The notes under the pieces are model-generated. The model was given only the letters and a program-made list of their open reading frames with translations, was not told the origin of the DNA and searched no databases. Shown here one piece after another: positions 54,951 through 56,625 of a DNA stretch of 56,625 nt. Each line of letters opens with the position of its first letter. The stretch's first letter is position 1. Position numbers and translations under genes: made by a program. This DNA is from an uncultured Anaerosolibacter sp. (GTDB lineage: Bacteria > Bacillota_A > Clostridia > Peptostreptococcales > Thermotaleaceae), in the NCBI GenBank assembly GCA_937948705.1, contig CALECF010000021.1, positions 1 through 56,625 on the forward strand, given 5' to 3'.

Positions 54951-55631
54951 TCATTCCAATGTGTATGTTAATATAAGAGATCCAAGTCTTCTTACCATAC
55001 TTGCAGTAATTGGCATCTCAAAAAATATCCATATATGTGCCCCATTTCCAGACCTAGAACACTCCAATGCCGCTGGTACACCAAACTCCTTACATGATTT
55101 CAGAAAAGCTTTTGCATCATCCTGCCAACTATTCTTGTCTAAATCAACTGCTAGAAAATAGCAGGTCTCATCTTGTAACAAAGGATATATTCCGATGGTC
55201 TTACTGTTTTTGCTTGATAAATACTCATAAATATCTTTATCTGATAAATGAAGATATTTTCGCTGATTACATTCTCCGCATTTCATCTTAGGCTTAAAAC
55301 ATACTCCTTTTTTCCATTCATTTGCACATGCTGGACTATATCCAGATTTTCCATTTGAAATGCTCTCCCATCGCAGGGCATAAACATCCTCCCTGCCTAT
55401 AAACAAACTTCTAAATAAATCAATCTTTAAATCAGGTGTAGAGTGCAAGGTAATATTATCCAACTCTCGTATTTCTAATGTAGTATTTTCTATTTCTGTA
55501 ATGGGGTCTTTACTGTGTGCTTCTTCGAGTAAATCCAACCTTTCGCGAAGTTCTCTATTTTCATCCCTTAATTTATCATATGCATCTTTTAACTGTATAT
55601 ATTTTTTGAGTAACAATTGATAATCTTTCAT
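54951..55631 (-). CDS. Primase half of a TOTE-type primase-helicase, ended by in-frame TGA
   Basis: 226 aa from ATG 55631 (GGAGG upstream; an upstream TTG at 55652 is less likely). A coiled coil (about 5-40) is followed by an archaeo-eukaryotic primase domain: zinc-like cysteines C102, C111, C118 and C121, the catalytic D163-x-D165 (FLAVDLD), and SGNGAH (194-199) before WIFF. This fits the TOTE conflict-system primase family as I know it. The frame stops at TGA 54951-54953 and then continues without other damage. Confidence 0.82.
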   Translation of the reverse strand: MKDYQLLLKKYIQLKDAYDKLRDENRELRERLDLLEEAHSKDPITEIENTTLEIRELDNITLHSTPDLKIDLFRSLFIGREDVYALRWESISNGKSGYSPACANEWKKGVCFKPKMKCGECNQRKYLHLSDKDIYEYLSSKNSKTIGIYPLLQDETCYFLAVDLDKNSWQDDAKAFLKSCKEFGVPAALECSRSGNGAHIWIFFEMPITASMVRRLGSLILTYTLE

Positions 55632-55681
55632 CTGTTTCTTACCTCCACGCAAATCATAAATATGGTGGTATATTCGTTTAT

Positions 55682-56215
55682 TTAATCTTCATCATCACTA
55701 AAATAGTTATAGTATAACTCAACCATGATATCCTCGAATCCCCAGCCAATCCCCATACATTGATCCTTAATTTCCGCCAGTCGTTTCACATAAGTATCCT
55801 CGAGATTATTTTCGCTTACATGAGCTAATAGCTTCTCATACATATTTTCAATTTTTACATAGAATACCTCATCTATATCTCCATAAGTATTTGTAAATTC
55901 AACGCCTGACTCAACATAAATAATCATAAGTTCTGCGATAGAAGCAGGGTTTGAGGAAATCTTTTTAAAATCATCCAGTGCCTTTTTCATTACAGCATAC
56001 CTTAGTTTTCCAAATCCTCTATCAGGAAAGAATTCATTTCTAATAATCTTCTTATACTTTTCCTTTATTTCATCTTCATCTGAATTTACTCTTACAGCAT
56101 AATACTCTTTTACATTTGAAAATAGCTTCATTAATTGAAGAATTTCTTCTCTCAATTCTGCATCTGTTTTTGAATTTAAGTATTTTTTCATCTGCGTTAA
56201 AGTTAGTTTTGCCAT
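55682..56215 (-). CDS. DUF6155-like protein
   Basis: A 177-aa, mainly helical, charged protein beginning LTLTQMKKYLNSKTDAELREEILQL and containing ...EYYAVRV and FFPDRGFGKLRYAVMKKAL. This pattern fits the DUF6155 family, of unknown function. The ATG has AAAGGAG upstream. It is 50 bp upstream of the primase-helicase gene in the same direction and probably in the same operon, so a joint role in conflict or repair is possible but unproven. Confidence 0.65.
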   Translation of the reverse strand: MAKLTLTQMKKYLNSKTDAELREEILQLMKLFSNVKEYYAVRVNSDEDEIKEKYKKIIRNEFFPDRGFGKLRYAVMKKALDDFKKISSNPASIAELMIIYVESGVEFTNTYGDIDEVFYVKIENMYEKLLAHVSENNLEDTYVKRLAEIKDQCMGIGWGFEDIMVELYYNYFSDDED

Positions 56216-56356
56216 ATAATCTCCTTTCAGACAGTTGTTTGAATAATCATATATTCACTCATATTTGTTTTATTATACCATTTAATTCCAGTATGCTACA
56301 TTAAATTTCATTTTTCTTCAATTACATTTTGCTCAGTGCAATAGGTGAGAAATGAT

Positions 56357-56393
56357 AAAACCCATGCTCCAATTAAATGGAGTATGGGTTTTT
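56357..56393 (-). terminator. Terminator of the truncated gene at the window end
   Basis: AAAACCCATGCTCCA...TGGAGTATGGGTTTT with flanking A/T runs, downstream of the stop at 56429. Confidence 0.75.
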
Positions 56394-56428
56394 CTACATT
56401 CAAAACGCATATTATATTCGCTTAATGA

Positions 56429-56625
56429 CTATTCTTCTAATTCCTTGGCATACTTCATGATTCTCTCAATTATTTCTTCCCTAAATTTATCTATTGCTTT
56501 AAAGTCCATATTCGGGATATAGCAGGTTTCAAGAATATCATGTTCTTTCTTCGCCACCAATACATTAGCTAAGCCCTTTGTAAGTAATTCATCAATTAAA
56601 GCTTTGTCTTCCTTCAGCTTATCTT
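56429..56625 (-). CDS. Partial CDS, C-terminal 64 residues of an unknown protein
   Basis: An open frame runs from the window edge to TAG at 56429-56431. It encodes a charged alpha-helical tail (...LLTKGLANVLVAKKEHD... ending MKYAKELEE). A terminator follows at 56357-56393. The rest lies beyond the window, and the family cannot be named. Confidence 0.6.
   Translation of the reverse strand, partial: DKLKEDKALIDELLTKGLANVLVAKKEHDILETCYIPNMDFKAIDKFREEIIERIMKYAKELEE

Noticed and set aside
54951..54953. Selenocysteine at the in-frame TGA
   Set aside because: No Cys is expected at this place in the primase domain and no obvious SECIS hairpin directly follows. Read-through or mutation is more likely, though not excluded by sequence alone.
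1..56625. CRISPR arrays, tRNA or rRNA genes, prophage integrase or IS transposase
   Set aside because: None was recognised on either strand apart from the intron fragment at the left edge; the truncated gene at the right edge is too short to judge.

Overview
The window is low-GC, SD-rich DNA with mostly Firmicutes-type genes. Shine-Dalgarno sites are strong, several starts are GTG or TTG, a T-box precedes asnS, and an rbsRKDACB operon is in the Bacillus order. Sodium genes (NhaC, OadB), two Crp/Fnr regulators, arginine deiminase and TRAP transport point to an anaerobic clostridium, probably of the Alkaliphilus type. The organism is an inference from gene content.

Layout. 1-330: the 5' part of a probable class-C group II intron, minus strand, just after an intrinsic terminator. 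0.3-5.5 kb: an MBL hydrolase, an ECF S component, and a redox or nitrosative-stress block. That block has two Crp/Fnr regulators, a small siroheme protein, an ATC-hydrolase-like protein and a DUF1858 redox protein; two matching TGAT-N4-ATCA boxes precede its plus-strand genes. 5.6-18.4 kb: an accessory-looking run of poorly characterised genes. It includes a TPR protein, an orphan Eco57I-like DNA methylase with a small partner, a nitrilase, a stand-alone methylase-type helical domain, and an alanyl-tRNA editing protein. 18.4-22.8 kb: cardiolipin synthase, then an oadB-like sodium pump subunit with a 43-residue membrane microprotein behind a yybP-ykoY-like riboswitch, then NhaC. 22.9-32.7 kb: T-box-asnS, rarA, marR-MATE, ktrA behind an unclassified riboswitch-like leader, arcA, an internally deleted FAD oxidoreductase and cwlD.

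32.8-34.2 kb: an ArsR-controlled DUF318/ArsP-type permease with three operators of identical geometry. 34.6-40.2 kb: the hexuronate genes uxaA, uxaC and uxaB with a LacI regulator. 40.4-46.2 kb: the complete ribose operon. 46.4-50.0 kb: a TAXI-TRAP transporter set (binding protein, DUF1850, fused permease). 50.6-56.6 kb: small unknown proteins, a LysM-propeller protein, a retropepsin-like protease pair, and a TOTE-type primase-helicase gene split by one in-frame TGA. A DUF6155-like gene and a truncated gene end the window.

The best candidates for new biology are the oadB/microprotein/riboswitch unit, the ktrA leader, the UGA-interrupted primase-helicase with its neighbours, and the orphan methylase cluster. 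All functional calls come from reading the sequence. No database search was run.
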